Below are positions 47,412-56,152 of a DNA stretch of 64,000 nucleotides, in pieces (the first letter of the stretch is position 1; the number at the start of each line of letters is the position of its first letter). The stretch comes from Mesorhizobium loti. Lineage in GTDB: Bacteria; Pseudomonadota; Alphaproteobacteria; Rhizobiales; Rhizobiaceae. A program made the position numbers and the translations under genes. The stretch is from contig NZ_LPWA01000103.1 of NCBI RefSeq assembly GCF_001510895.1, positions 1 to 64,000 on the forward strand, written 5' to 3'. The notes under the pieces are model-generated. The model was given only the letters and a program-made list of their open reading frames with translations, was not told the origin of the DNA and did no database searches.

Positions 47412-48090
47412 CTAGTTTGCCCCAGCTATGGATACCGCACCGTCACCAGTCGAGAAAAAGATCCAACCACATTCGGTGATGCGGGAAAGAGATCTCGATC
47501 TGCACCTGCTCCCTAGAAGCGACCCGGCCCTGCAAGGCCCAACTGTTGTCGAGTACCGATGGATCATTTCATGACGCTCTGCGGAAACATGCCAGGCAAA
47601 TTCCCGTCCTACTAAAAAGTGCGAGAGATCTGCCAACAGAGGCAAGTCGGGCATTTGATCCAGCAGGTCGAGTACAAAGTGAAGGTCGGTCGTCATCCTG
47701 TCACGATGGGTTTCGATCAAAATGGGAAAATCCACCTGCCCTGCAAGCCGCCTTCATCCTTCGATGAGGCGGAGCGCCTCAGTGATCGTCCTCGGTCCTA
47801 CATCCGGCTGCAGGTTTAGATGATGAACGCCCATTTCCGTTGTCAGTTCGAGGCGGCGCTGCAGGTTATCCACGGTGACGGGAAAGCACATCCCTTCGAT
47901 GATCATTCCCTGTCCCCGCACGATCAACAGTCCGCCGCACAGCGCACGCGTCGACGCAAGAAGTGCTTATGCCTGCATATCCAGCGCCCGCTATCACGGC
48001 GATGTTTTCCTCCAGCGAGCGCTCATGCTCGTGGGTATGCCGACGCTCCATCGCCCATATTGACTGAAGGACCGCCACTTTCTGTGCCAT
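47412..48090 (-). pseudogene. Decayed sugar-phosphate isomerase/epimerase-like gene
   Basis: Minus-strand pieces of an AP-endonuclease-2-type TIM barrel: MERRHTHEHERSLEENIAV and AGAGYAGIS (48090 down to about 48010), then in another frame NLQRRLELTTEMGVHHLN and, after an in-frame TGA near 47765, [19 protein letters not shown] and [18 protein letters not shown]. At least one frameshift and one stop break it. MocC/IolE-like enzymes of inositol or rhizopine metabolism have this fold, and it lies beside MocD/MocE-like genes, so it may be a lost part of that pathway. Confidence 0.7.
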
Positions 48091-48370
48091 GTTTCCCTCC
48101 TCGGCGCTGGACGATTAGGAGACGACAACCCTTGGACTTTCAGGTGCGGCGGCTCTCGCCGCCTAACGCAGCGCCCCTCCAGCTTAGGCCGGTGACCAGG
48201 GCCGACGACGCCGACGGTGACCGGCTTATCTCAGTCGCGATGCGAGGCTTCCAGCTCCTGGCACATCACCTTCGTGTTGCCGGCGCAGCCGAACGGATAG
48301 TCGGCGCCGCGCTTGGTCATGCTGACAAGGCAAGGCCCGCCGGTGTGTCGCCACCGACTCGTTCGTTTGG

Positions 48371-49408
48371 TCAGGAAGACTGGTCCTTGCTCTGCGCCCT
48401 CTGCTGACGGCTCATGATGCGTTGGTTCATCTTCTCCATGGCCTCGGGGCTACCGTCGTTGAACGTTCCGAACCAAGCGTCGACGTTCAGGATGCCTCCA
48501 CCGCCATAGTTGCACTCGAAATAGCGGTGATGGAGGTAGTGGTAGTAGTCCTCCATCCGAATCTCGATGCCGTCTTTGATTATGAACTTCTCAAAACCGG
48601 TGTGAGTTTGAGACGGTGCGAGGCTGGTATGTATCATATGATACATCGCGTGGATGGGATGCGAGGGAATGATCCAGTGAATGAGGACACCCGAGTAATA
48701 GATGATGTGCTCCACTGGGTGCATAGAAAGGCCCGACCACGGCCCGACGTTGACATTCGCGTGATGGACAGAGTGCACCCGCCGATACAGGAACGGCCAG
48801 TGGATTGGCCGGTGAATGAGGTAAAAGTGAATATTCCGGAACAGCGGGATCGCGAACAAAATCGCCAAGCAGTAGACTGGATGTTGGTGAAACGACACGT
48901 AAGGAATATATCCGTTTGCAAACATCCACCACGTTAGAACCTCATAGGCGGTCCAGATCGGTACCGCACTCGCAAACGTCCAGAATAAGTTATCCAGAAG
49001 CTGGTTCTTGAACAGGAAGTTTGGGTTATTTCGGCCTAGCCAGCGGCCATTATACTTCCGATCGAACCCCTGGCTCTTTTTGACATAAAGGGGAACATGC
49101 AGGCAGCTCACGAAAAAGATCAGAAGCGCACTATTGCGCGCGAATATGAAAGCAATCCAATCCCAGTTGAGCGTCTTCATCGTTTCCATGCTTGGCGTCA
49201 GGTACACCAGAACGGGCACGGAAATCGCTACGTAAACCAGGGCCCACGGTACGAGATAGAAGTACAACCACTTGGCAATTCCCACCGGGCTGATTGGCCA
49301 CAATTTCGGCGGCCAAGACAGGAAAGAATCAGGCTGCCATTCGGTCCAGCGCTCCTTGTCTGCATTTCGCCCCTTGTCTCGGGTTGCCGCGAGATCGTGC
49401 GTTGTCAT
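48371..49408 (-). CDS. mocD: Membrane fatty-acid hydroxylase/sterol-desaturase family oxygenase, MocD-like
   Basis: Di-iron membrane oxygenase of 345 residues with several hydrophobic helices and the family's histidine boxes: HRPIHW, HSVHHANVN and YYHYLHHRYFECNYGG. Downstream of the Rieske ferredoxin with a 26-base gap. In Sinorhizobium, MocD (an oxygenase) and MocE (a ferredoxin) act in the step that removes the O-methyl group of the rhizopine 3-O-methyl-scyllo-inosamine; the gene pair here matches that arrangement. A role on another methylated compound of this island is equally possible. No MocF-like reductase is visible. Confidence 0.78.
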   Translation of the reverse strand: MTTHDLAATRDKGRNADKERWTEWQPDSFLSWPPKLWPISPVGIAKWLYFYLVPWALVYVAISVPVLVYLTPSMETMKTLNWDWIAFIFARNSALLIFFVSCLHVPLYVKKSQGFDRKYNGRWLGRNNPNFLFKNQLLDNLFWTFASAVPIWTAYEVLTWWMFANGYIPYVSFHQHPVYCLAILFAIPLFRNIHFYLIHRPIHWPFLYRRVHSVHHANVNVGPWSGLSMHPVEHIIYYSGVLIHWIIPSHPIHAMYHMIHTSLAPSQTHTGFEKFIIKDGIEIRMEDYYHYLHHRYFECNYGGGGILNVDAWFGTFNDGSPEAMEKMNQRIMSRQQRAQSKDQSS

Positions 49409-49434
49409 TGTTGCCTGCCTCTCTTTGTCGAGGT

Positions 49435-49758
49435 TTAAGGGACAGCGATGGAGACGCGCCCACCTTCGACTTTGACCGGATGAGTTCTGAGATTAACACA
49501 GACCGGCGGGCCCTTTGTTTGACCCGTCACGTAGCTGAAACGGCCCATATGTTTGGGACACTCGATTTCATCTCCCATGACCAAGCCGTCGGCGAGATGG
49601 ATCCGTTCATGAGTGCAAAGTCCATCGGTTGCGTAATACTGGTCGTCAGGGGACCGGTAGATCGCATAGGTCTTACCATCATGATCGAATCGGATGACGC
49701 CTTCTTCCTCGATATCGTCCGCGCCGCAGGCCTCGATCCAATTTTCCAGCATCAACAT
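49435..49758 (-). CDS. mocE: Rieske-type ferredoxin, MocE-like
   Basis: A 107-residue [2Fe-2S] electron carrier with CTHERIHLADG and CPKHMGRFSY, supplying the Cys-His pairs of a Rieske cluster. Start ATG 49758 or the second methionine two residues later. It would feed electrons to the neighbouring membrane oxygenase. A recurring promoter element at 49850-49909 faces this gene. Confidence 0.85.
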   Translation of the reverse strand: MLMLENWIEACGADDIEEEGVIRFDHDGKTYAIYRSPDDQYYATDGLCTHERIHLADGLVMGDEIECPKHMGRFSYVTGQTKGPPVCVNLRTHPVKVEGGRVSIAVP

Positions 49759-49849
49759 GTCGCGAAATCCCCCAGCAAACTTTGATCGGGAGCAGACGCA
49801 CGGGAACCACGTCCACGTCGACCGGCCGCCAGCCTTGTTTCACCTGCTT

Positions 49850-49909
49850 AAAGGACGATCCATGGGACTCAAAGATGGAAAAGATTGCGCTTGATATAGA
49901 TTTCCTTCA
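49850..49909 (-). promoter_or_regulatory. Recurring operator/promoter element upstream of the Rieske/desaturase pair
   Basis: TGAAGGAAATCTATATC starts at 49909 (minus), then AAGCGCAATCTTTTCC and a weaker -10 region near 49850 (CTTTAA). The first 36 bases align with the elements at 24318 and 16249 (minus). It is the copy farthest from the lysR gene. Confidence 0.5.
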
Positions 49910-50546
49910 CGTCGAAAATTCGCGATCCCGTTGGGTCGAGCGATTGATCGGTTGCGTTCGGAATTGATGTAGCTAACGCCTTGGTGTCCGCGCTCTCCTG
50001 CATAGCACCACGAACGGGCTGAGCTGATACTTTCTTATTGCATGACTGGCCCGCGCAAAGGCCATAAGTCGTCTCTGCTCGAAGCAACAGTACGCTGGGA
50101 AAGCGAAGGCCGGCGTTACGCTATGGACCGTCTGATCCGTGCTCGCCTACATGACCTCTCGAAAAGTAGCCCGGTTTTGCCGCCAAAACCACGGCAAAAC
50201 CGTAACAACATCGGGCCGGCGACCTTTGTCGCCCCAGAAACCCGCTCTATTTCAATGGCTTATCCAGTTCCATAAGATAGATTACGCGACTTTCGCCAAT
50301 GAAAGTCAATAAATACAAATTTTCCAAAGTATATACGGCATCGTTGTGAACTCCTATTGAGAGACGGCCAGAGCGACGATCAGCATTTTCCAGTTACTAC
50401 CTCGTTGCCGTCTTGGTTCTGCATTTACAGACTACTTACGCCGCCCATCGTATGTTGTATCTGGATGGGACGACCTGACTTTTCCTGAAACGCCGGAGTT
50501 GGCGCCCAAGATCAGACTGTACCGGCCTTCGCTCGCCGGCCGGCCC
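49910..50546. other. Intergenic stretch with one inverted repeat
   Basis: No gene is supported here. An inverted repeat CGGTTTTGCCG (50172-50182) and CGGCAAAACCG (50192-50202) with a nine-base loop lies in it. It could be a terminator or a protein-binding site; no T-run follows. Confidence 0.45.
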
Positions 50547-51005
50547 TCACTTGTGCGGCATGCAATAGACGCCCTCGGATTCCATCAGTACCGCGCCACC
50601 CTTCAACTCGCTCAGTGCGCCGACCCACGCTTGCGAATAAGTGCGGCTGGCATCCACAGCCGTCAGCCAAAGAACGCGATTGTCGGCCAGTTCAACTTTA
50701 ACTTCCTGCTGCAAAGGGCTCCCCTGCACGGTCTGTTGATAGTGGCGTTTGATCCTGACATTGCTGGCCGGGAACTCAGCTTCGTTGCTGCCATAGTTCA
50801 GCACAAATCCGGTGTGGTCCTCAGCCACCGAGCAACTGCCATCACGCTCACACACGATTTTGGCAGCGGCCTTGCAGTCCCATTTCAGTGAAGCGGGCCA
50901 CATAGGATTGTCCACACTTGATCGCGGCTTGCCGCTCTGACCAGCCGCCGCCAACACCGCGCCTGTGGTCGTAATCAGAGCAGACAGGAGAAGCGCCTTG
51001 AACAC
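50547..51005 (-). CDS. Secreted protein of unknown function in the conjugation module
   Basis: A 152-residue protein with a signal peptide ([18 protein letters not shown]). The mature part has paired cysteines ([28 protein letters not shown]) and no known domain that I recognise. The second of two tandem GTG codons at 51008/51005 is best spaced from GGGAGG. Its neighbour at 51061 is also secreted and the two overlap nearly end to start, suggesting an operon that serves the secretion system surface. Function unknown. Confidence 0.6.
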   Translation of the reverse strand: MFKALLLSALITTTGAVLAAAGQSGKPRSSVDNPMWPASLKWDCKAAAKIVCERDGSCSVAEDHTGFVLNYGSNEAEFPASNVRIKRHYQQTVQGSPLQQEVKVELADNRVLWLTAVDASRTYSQAWVGALSELKGGAVLMESEGVYCMPHK

Positions 51006-51060
51006 CACAAACCTCCCTGAATTGCGCCCCCATAGTACCTCGTTCTGCGTGATGGCCTCC

Positions 51061-51663
51061 TCACGGCATGTTGAGATTGAACCAACTTTTCTGGCGCACG
51101 CCGTTCGCGTCATCATACTCGATGAACCAGGGCTTTCCGCGCATCGGTCGAGGGATCGTGTAGTAGGTCGGACCACTACCAAGGGAATGCCCTCCATCGT
51201 TCCCCGCGGTCTGGATTGTTGCGGCAACTACCTTACCGTCGATTTCCATTTGGACCTGACGTGATGCGTCTCCATGATGTCCCCCGACGGCGTTGTTTTT
51301 GAAAACGACGGGCAAGGAGAGCCTATCGGCCGCGATGCTGCAGATGTTTCGTTCTTGACCTGAGCCCGGCCGATCGGATTCGGAGCTGCCAACTGCTTGC
51401 CAGCCAGACGGACAATCCTCATACTTCTCAAATCTCGCCGCGCTGGAGTTGGCTTGCGGACAGGTCGGCCAATTAAAACCGGGGCCTTCCATCGCCGCAA
51501 TCAACTTGTAAATTGGCGGGTGGCACGAGGGGGTGCCTTGCCAGTCGCCGGAAAGACATAGAAGGACCTGACAGCCCCATTCCGACGCTTTTGGTTGGGA
51601 TGGAAGAGCCGCTGTGCCCGCGATGGCGACGGCACCCCCCAGTAGGAATTTGAGTATGGTCAT
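51061..51663 (-). CDS. Secreted conjugation-associated protein with CQVLLCLSG motif
   Basis: A 200-residue exported protein: signal peptide [19 protein letters not shown], then [11 protein letters not shown] and a CPQ segment. The motif 'CQVLLCL...C..PI..L.....FPTC' recurs in small exported proteins of conjugative type IV secretion loci, so a link to mating is reasonable. Exact role unknown. It diverges from the XRE gene with a half-operator TTGACAGTTTACTA at 51685 between them. Confidence 0.7.
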   Translation of the reverse strand: MTILKFLLGGAVAIAGTAALPSQPKASEWGCQVLLCLSGDWQGTPSCHPPIYKLIAAMEGPGFNWPTCPQANSSAARFEKYEDCPSGWQAVGSSESDRPGSGQERNICSIAADRLSLPVVFKNNAVGGHHGDASRQVQMEIDGKVVAATIQTAGNDGGHSLGSGPTYYTIPRPMRGKPWFIEYDDANGVRQKSWFNLNMP

Positions 51664-51684
51664 AGCCTTTTCCTCGCTGCAGAT

Positions 51685-51698
51685 TTGACAGTTTACTA
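51685..51698. promoter_or_regulatory. Half-site TTGACAGTTTACTA between the exported protein and the XRE gene
   Basis: This 14-base sequence differs by one base from each arm of the palindrome at 57326-57369. It lies 22 bases before the start of the minus-strand exported-protein gene and 44 bases before the XRE gene. The TTGACA part could also act as a -35 box. Confidence 0.5.
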
Positions 51699-51741
51699 TG
51701 GATGATCCGCGCGAAAAAGGACAGGTCGAAAAGGCAGGTTT

Positions 51742-52287
51742 GTGCGACTACATCGATTTATGAAACGAGACGACGGAGGCGTGGTCAACAACCCGTTGCG
51801 CGCTAACATTGCACTGACGCTTGAGCGGGAGAGAGCCCGACGCGGCCTATCCCATATGCATATGGCCGAGCTGTTTCGGACCGCCGAGGGCGAAAAACTC
51901 GCATACCGGACCTATATTCAGACGGTGCGTCAGAAAAATAATATCACATTGACGACGCTCCAGATCATGGCAAAGGGCCTGGAAGTGTCTTTTGCAGGGC
52001 TGCTCGCCGGCGGCAAGAAAGTTCCGGAATGGGCGCATCGGTTGGACGACAATGCAATCCGCAAGCGGCTGGCGCATATCATCGATTCTGAGCGACAACG
52101 CCGTACTTTGCACCGCTATGAGATGGCCGAAATCATCGGCGTGGCGGAGGCGACATACACGAAACTGGAACGCGCGAGCGGCAACATCAGCGTGGACACG
52201 ATTGCCGCGATCGCCAAGGCGTTGAAACTTGATCCAGCGACCTTCCTCTTTTCCGAAAAGATCCCGCCTGGCAGTACCGACACCTAG
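51742..52287 (+). CDS. XRE-family regulator with two helix-turn-helix domains
   Basis: A 181-residue DNA-binding protein. The first HTH spans about residues 24-75 (RARRGLSHMHMAELFR, ITLTTLQIMAKGL) and the second about 115-165 (RRTLHRYEMAEIIGVAEATYTKLERA, ISVDTIAAIAKAL). Two XRE domains in one chain fit the long palindrome with arms 30 bases apart at 57326-57369, which I propose as its target. Start GTG 51742 (AAGG upstream) or ATG 51760. Probably the local controller of the conjugation genes. Confidence 0.83.
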   Translation: MRLHRFMKRDDGGVVNNPLRANIALTLERERARRGLSHMHMAELFRTAEGEKLAYRTYIQTVRQKNNITLTTLQIMAKGLEVSFAGLLAGGKKVPEWAHRLDDNAIRKRLAHIIDSERQRRTLHRYEMAEIIGVAEATYTKLERASGNISVDTIAAIAKALKLDPATFLFSEKIPPGSTDT

Positions 52288-52347
52288 CCGCCCCACGAGT
52301 GTTCTTAAGGGGGCAGCCGGCGCGTCCCTGCCGGTCCGGCCCGGCCG

Positions 52348-52685
52348 CTAGCGCCCCGCCGCGGCTGTCGGGTCGCTAGCGTCATCGTCGGCTGTTAGCG
52401 GCGGGGATGATGACGGGACTTTGACATAGACGACTGTGCCGGCGCCGGGAATGCTTGCTGAGAGCTTTCCCTTGAGGGTCGAAACCATATGAGAACAAGC
52501 CGTCAAACCTGCCGGCGCTTGTAGAGAAGACGGGGTGTCGTGGCCTTTTCGAGAATTGCCGGTGTCATGCCTGCGCCTTTGTCGGCCACTTCCAGGGGTC
52601 GGTTCCGGTAGGTGGCGACCCCACATTCATCGTGATGCCTGCCAGCGAATTTGATGGTGAACTGACCGGCCAAAGCCAAACTCAT
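52348..52685 (-). pseudogene. Remnant of a histidine-kinase ATP-binding domain
   Basis: Two minus-strand frames read EVADKGAGMTPAILEKATTP and, after a shift, GLTACSHMVSTLKGKL followed by GAGTVVYVKVPSS. These match the N/G1 box, the G2 region and the end of a sensor-kinase ATPase domain. Nothing else of the kinase remains. Confidence 0.65.
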
Positions 52686-53707
52686 GCTCGCCGGGCCGAC
52701 TGGTCAGCAGGCAACAGAAACCGCTTCAAGCTCAAACCAGCCAACAAAATGTAAGGCGGCATGGCGAGCGAATAGTGACCACAGTTTAATTTCAAAATAT
52801 TTGGCCTAGCTCCGGCGTCCTTCAGCCTCTGCATGAACCTCTCCGATAGCTCTGGCAGCACCACTTTGTCTCTCTTAGCCAACACAACATGAAGATCGAG
52901 ATCAGGCCGCGCCAAACTATGTGCGTAATTCTCCAAGTTAAGTGGACCCCAGGCCCTTCTGAGATCGGTCAGCGCAATCTCAGGCTCGAGGCTATCACGT
53001 ATCAATCGTGTCGCGCGACCCGTCCAAACCATATCCGCTAGACTCCCGGCCGTCAGAAACAACGAGGCTTTTGAAACAGCCGAGTCGTGCGCCGCGACCA
53101 CCCCCGCAACCCAGGAGCCTAAGCTCATACCGAGAATCGAAATCTCTCGATAGCCTTCGATCTTCAACCAACCAACGAGTTTTCGCCCATCCAACACTGC
53201 CTGCCTTACAGCTTGGATCGTTCGACCGAGACTAGGGCTAAGCATATAGTCGGCGTGCACGGAGCCGGGACGGCTGCGTTCGAAGTGATAAGGCATTGCA
53301 ATCTCGACAACCGTGGTGCCACGCTGCGAGAAAAAGTTAGCGATCTGACGATTCCGGGAGCTTGCATTCCAATGGTGAAAAATCACCATCGCCTGATCAA
53401 ACGACCCGCTTTCTGTGATTTTCGCCGAGACGACATTGTTCTGTTCGATATCAGTAGAAATGTCCGATGGAAATTTGAGCCACCCATCTAGCCTTTCAAA
53501 CTCCTGATCACTCACATTCGGGCCATCGAAAAAGGCTGGATCAGCTACGGCCTGGTCTGCAAGGGCACAGAATTCCTCGATACTTGTTATCTTCTTCGCA
53601 CCTGGAAAGGCGAGTTCGGCGTCAAGGGCGAAATCCGATGGTTTCTTCCCTTCCTCACCGAGTCGCGCCCGCCGCTCATCCCAACGATCAAGCCAACTAT
53701 GATACAC
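52682..53707 (-). CDS. Alpha/beta hydrolase, RcgR-like
   Basis: A 341-residue hydrolase of the alpha/beta fold with the nucleophile in GMSLGSW (about residue 193), an aspartate in AKRDKVVLPE and the catalytic histidine in NCGHYSL. It lies directly after the RcgA-like membrane protein. RcgR proteins of rhizobial conjugative elements are described as putative quorum-lactone hydrolases, which would place this enzyme in mating control; this relies on memory of the family name. No signal peptide. Confidence 0.7.
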   Translation of the reverse strand: MYHSWLDRWDERRARLGEEGKKPSDFALDAELAFPGAKKITSIEEFCALADQAVADPAFFDGPNVSDQEFERLDGWLKFPSDISTDIEQNNVVSAKITESGSFDQAMVIFHHWNASSRNRQIANFFSQRGTTVVEIAMPYHFERSRPGSVHADYMLSPSLGRTIQAVRQAVLDGRKLVGWLKIEGYREISILGMSLGSWVAGVVAAHDSAVSKASLFLTAGSLADMVWTGRATRLIRDSLEPEIALTDLRRAWGPLNLENYAHSLARPDLDLHVVLAKRDKVVLPELSERFMQRLKDAGARPNILKLNCGHYSLAMPPYILLAGLSLKRFLLPADQSARRA

Positions 53708-53743
53708 TCTGATTGTTTCCTAACTTACTCGCTTGCCCTCGCC

Positions 53744-55309
53744 TCAACCCTGGATCAAACCGTAGAGTGCAAACAGCATTCCAACGCCCATAAGGATCGA
53801 AAAGCCAGAAAATGCATCGATCAGCAAGTAACTAGCCACGAGTAACGCGACGATCGCTGACATCCTCCACAAAGACATAGAAAACCGACGTTCGACACCT
53901 AAACGGATGGAGCCGTACACAAATACCACACAGGTCGAAATAGCGATAAGAAGACTACTGTAATGGGTCGGCCTACGATAGATTATCCCGGCGCCCACAT
54001 CATTGTGCCCATAAAAGGCGTTAGACATATCGCCGACCAGCCAAGACACAATATTCTCTCCACGCGATGTAAGGTAAGCACTCTGGAGCTTCATGACTAT
54101 AGCGATAAGAAGGCCAAAAACAGTACAACGAAAAATCGCACGCATAACCCTGAGGCCGGCTTCATGGAGCTCGTGTTGATAGTCCACCTCGGGGCGATTA
54201 CTCGCCGCTTCTCCAATACTCCAAAGATCATGGATCACGGTATAAAGCAAAATGAGACCTACGAAGAACAGATAAAAACAGAGGCACATATACAGGTAAG
54301 CGAGTCCCGTGAACACGACCGCTTCCGGCACCGATATAACCTCAGGGCGCACAATCGCTAACGAGCCCCAATCCGTCGCATAGTTGCCACCCCCTTTGAG
54401 CAACGGGATCAAAGACACGCCGATCCACTGAAAAAGACCGGCGAACACCACACAAATCAAAAAAACCGCCCAATATGAATATGAAGAAGCTTGGACGGCG
54501 CGCGCCCAGGCATCGTCGCTTTCCATCTTGTCGCCCTGCGCCGCAAGCTTTGGGCGGCCTTCATCTTTCCAATAGGTCACCAGCTCGGTCACGAAGGCAA
54601 AAAACAGTGGCAAAAATACCATGAAGACGAATGTCCAATTCGCCGTCCAAAGAAACCCGACCTGCTTGACGACGCCATCCGCCCGGCCATACGTCACGCT
54701 GTGAATCCCCGTAAGATACGACAAAAACCCAAGAGCGGTGACACCCGCAAACACCGACGCCGGTAAATTCAGGGGAGATCCGCGACTAAAAAAGGCCTCC
54801 GATTTCCTCGCCAAACTAAAGCGCCGGCTCGGCGCCTTGGGGTCAGTATCCAGTATCAGCTCTACCGGGGAGTCTGTCTCGTCATCGATGGTCGCAGTCA
54901 CTGCCGTATCTGGAATCTCCTGTGCAACGCTGCTTCCGGCTCTCTTCCATTCTCGTCTCTTGGCCGATAGCCTCGATTGCGCCTCACTAAGCTCCATCTG
55001 CCATTCGCTAGTTGCGACCGGATCATCGCATCCAAAAATCCTCGCCAGCCAACGAATGTTGGCAGTGCTAATTCCCTTCTCGTTCTCTTGAAACCAAAGC
55101 TGCACCGTTCGCAGATCGACCCCAACCCGGTTGGAATCAATCAGTGAAATTGCCTCTGCAAGGAGTTCGGGCGTCCATGGGCCAGCAGGAAACCCGTCTT
55201 TGTCCAACAGGCGACCCGCACCGGCCGCCGCCAGTCGTTTGAATAATTCTTTGAAATCACTCCCGTCTCTCGGCGGAGGGAGAAATAACTTTCCGTTCTT
55301 AAACAACAA
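53744..55309 (-). CDS. RcgA-like membrane protein with N-terminal DNA-binding-like domain
   Basis: A 521-residue protein with a soluble first third, where VDLRTVQLWFQENEKGISTANIRWLARIFG resembles a helix-turn-helix, and about six to eight hydrophobic segments in the rest (VFAGVTALGFLSYLTGI, TFVFMVFLPLFFAFV, AVFLICVVFAGLFQW, LYMCLCFYLFFVGL and others). It is followed by the RcgR-like hydrolase after 36 bases. Similar RcgA proteins lie near conjugation genes in rhizobia and are called putative transporters; direct evidence of function is lacking. A membrane-bound sensor-regulator is another reading. Confidence 0.7.
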   Translation of the reverse strand: MLFKNGKLFLPPPRDGSDFKELFKRLAAAGAGRLLDKDGFPAGPWTPELLAEAISLIDSNRVGVDLRTVQLWFQENEKGISTANIRWLARIFGCDDPVATSEWQMELSEAQSRLSAKRREWKRAGSSVAQEIPDTAVTATIDDETDSPVELILDTDPKAPSRRFSLARKSEAFFSRGSPLNLPASVFAGVTALGFLSYLTGIHSVTYGRADGVVKQVGFLWTANWTFVFMVFLPLFFAFVTELVTYWKDEGRPKLAAQGDKMESDDAWARAVQASSYSYWAVFLICVVFAGLFQWIGVSLIPLLKGGGNYATDWGSLAIVRPEVISVPEAVVFTGLAYLYMCLCFYLFFVGLILLYTVIHDLWSIGEAASNRPEVDYQHELHEAGLRVMRAIFRCTVFGLLIAIVMKLQSAYLTSRGENIVSWLVGDMSNAFYGHNDVGAGIIYRRPTHYSSLLIAISTCVVFVYGSIRLGVERRFSMSLWRMSAIVALLVASYLLIDAFSGFSILMGVGMLFALYGLIQG

Positions 55310-55680
55310 CTTATAGGCTCTAGTTTCGTTCCATTTCGCTAGGCTTCGTACCCTATCGTGCCTTCGTTCTCAATCAACGGTTTTATCAACTCGATTTTGG
55401 CGGGCACGGGAGAGATAGAATGACGGGTGACCCGCTGGAGAGGCTGAACACGGCTATTGCGTGGGATGTTTCGCAAACCGCGGGCCAATCGAAACGTTTG
55501 TCTGGTCCAGGGTAGTGTGACCTCATGAGCGAACAGTAGGGGAAGCCAGGGCTTCGGGAGCCTGAGAAGCGGGGGGAAGAACCTATTCCTATTTTTCTCG
55601 CCTACCCAGGTATCATTTACGAATTGTCGTGCGCATGGAGCCGGTCGATGCCCATTCAAGTGGTCTGTAATAACGGAGTG

Positions 55681-55991
55681 ATGGAAGAGGCCGATGGGGT
55701 CGCGAATCTGCTCGCGGCGCATCGTCATGCAGTCGCCATGGTTGAACGTCTCGGCAGGCGATGGATGAGGGCCGAAGGGCCGGACGCGACCCTGATTGGC
55801 CGGCGATTGGATTCGGTGATGGCGGACGAGGCTTTCGCGCGTCGCGCGCGGCCGCTGCGCCGGTGGCCGATGTCGTTGAGATGAAAATGAAGGCAGCTTA
55901 TTTCCGGCGGTTGTTGGGGAACGACCGGTGCGAGCTTGATGTCGACGATTTTCGCGCGTTGCTCGGTTCTTTCGCGAAACTGCAGTCCTAG
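55681..55991 (+). pseudogene. Small conserved-looking protein with a GC-slippage frameshift
   Basis: From ATG 55681 (GGAG upstream) the frame reads DGVANLLAAHRHAVAMVERL, then ADEAFARRAR; at the GCGCGTCGCGCGCGG tract near 55848 it shifts and AAAAPVADVVEMKMKAAYF, LLGNDRCELDVDDFRALLG continues in another frame to 55991. A two-base gain or one-base loss explains it. Function unknown. It overlaps the tail of the next gene on the opposite strand. Confidence 0.5.
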
Positions 55992-56152
55992 GAGAAGAGC
56001 GCTGAAATCCATGAAGCCACGGTATTCCAGGCCGCATAGATTCCTGCCGGCACCAAGATGATCGCGATGAACGCAGCAGCTCCACCAATAGCGCCATCAC
56101 CGCGTCCTTCTACGGGATAGTAATATTTGTGCGCTTCGTCGTCGTGCTTCAT
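55988..56152 (-). CDS. Small single-pass membrane protein (54 residues)
   Basis: A short gene not obvious from long frames. The ATG at 56152 overlaps the stop of the nuclease-like gene (ATGA) and GGAGAG lies eight bases upstream, so it is likely translated by coupling. The product has a charged start (MKHDDEAHKYYYPVEGRGDG) and one hydrophobic helix (AAAFIAIILVPAGIYAAW). No family is recognised; as the last gene of a three-gene exported-protein operon it may sit in the inner membrane next to the secretion channel. Confidence 0.65.
   Translation of the reverse strand: MKHDDEAHKYYYPVEGRGDGAIGGAAAFIAIILVPAGIYAAWNTVASWISALFS

Noticed and set aside
16190..50087. Short conserved peptide MKQVYIRR-LFRL in four places, first taken as leader peptides
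   Set aside because: The matching frames vary in length and start, one copy has GTG and an early stop, and the same bases read in the other direction overlap lysR. Conservation is better explained at the DNA level as an operator/promoter element.
23969..50090. Sequences after the form 1 elements at 24318 and 49909 considered as decayed lysR copies
   Set aside because: A weak match to the LysR N-terminus exists after some elements, but it stops within a few dozen bases and the fixed distance to a -10 box is a simpler explanation.
55339..56100. Minus-strand frame of 253 codons after the RcgA-like gene
   Set aside because: No ribosome site, no similarity, and it conflicts with the coupled small gene at 55988-56152.
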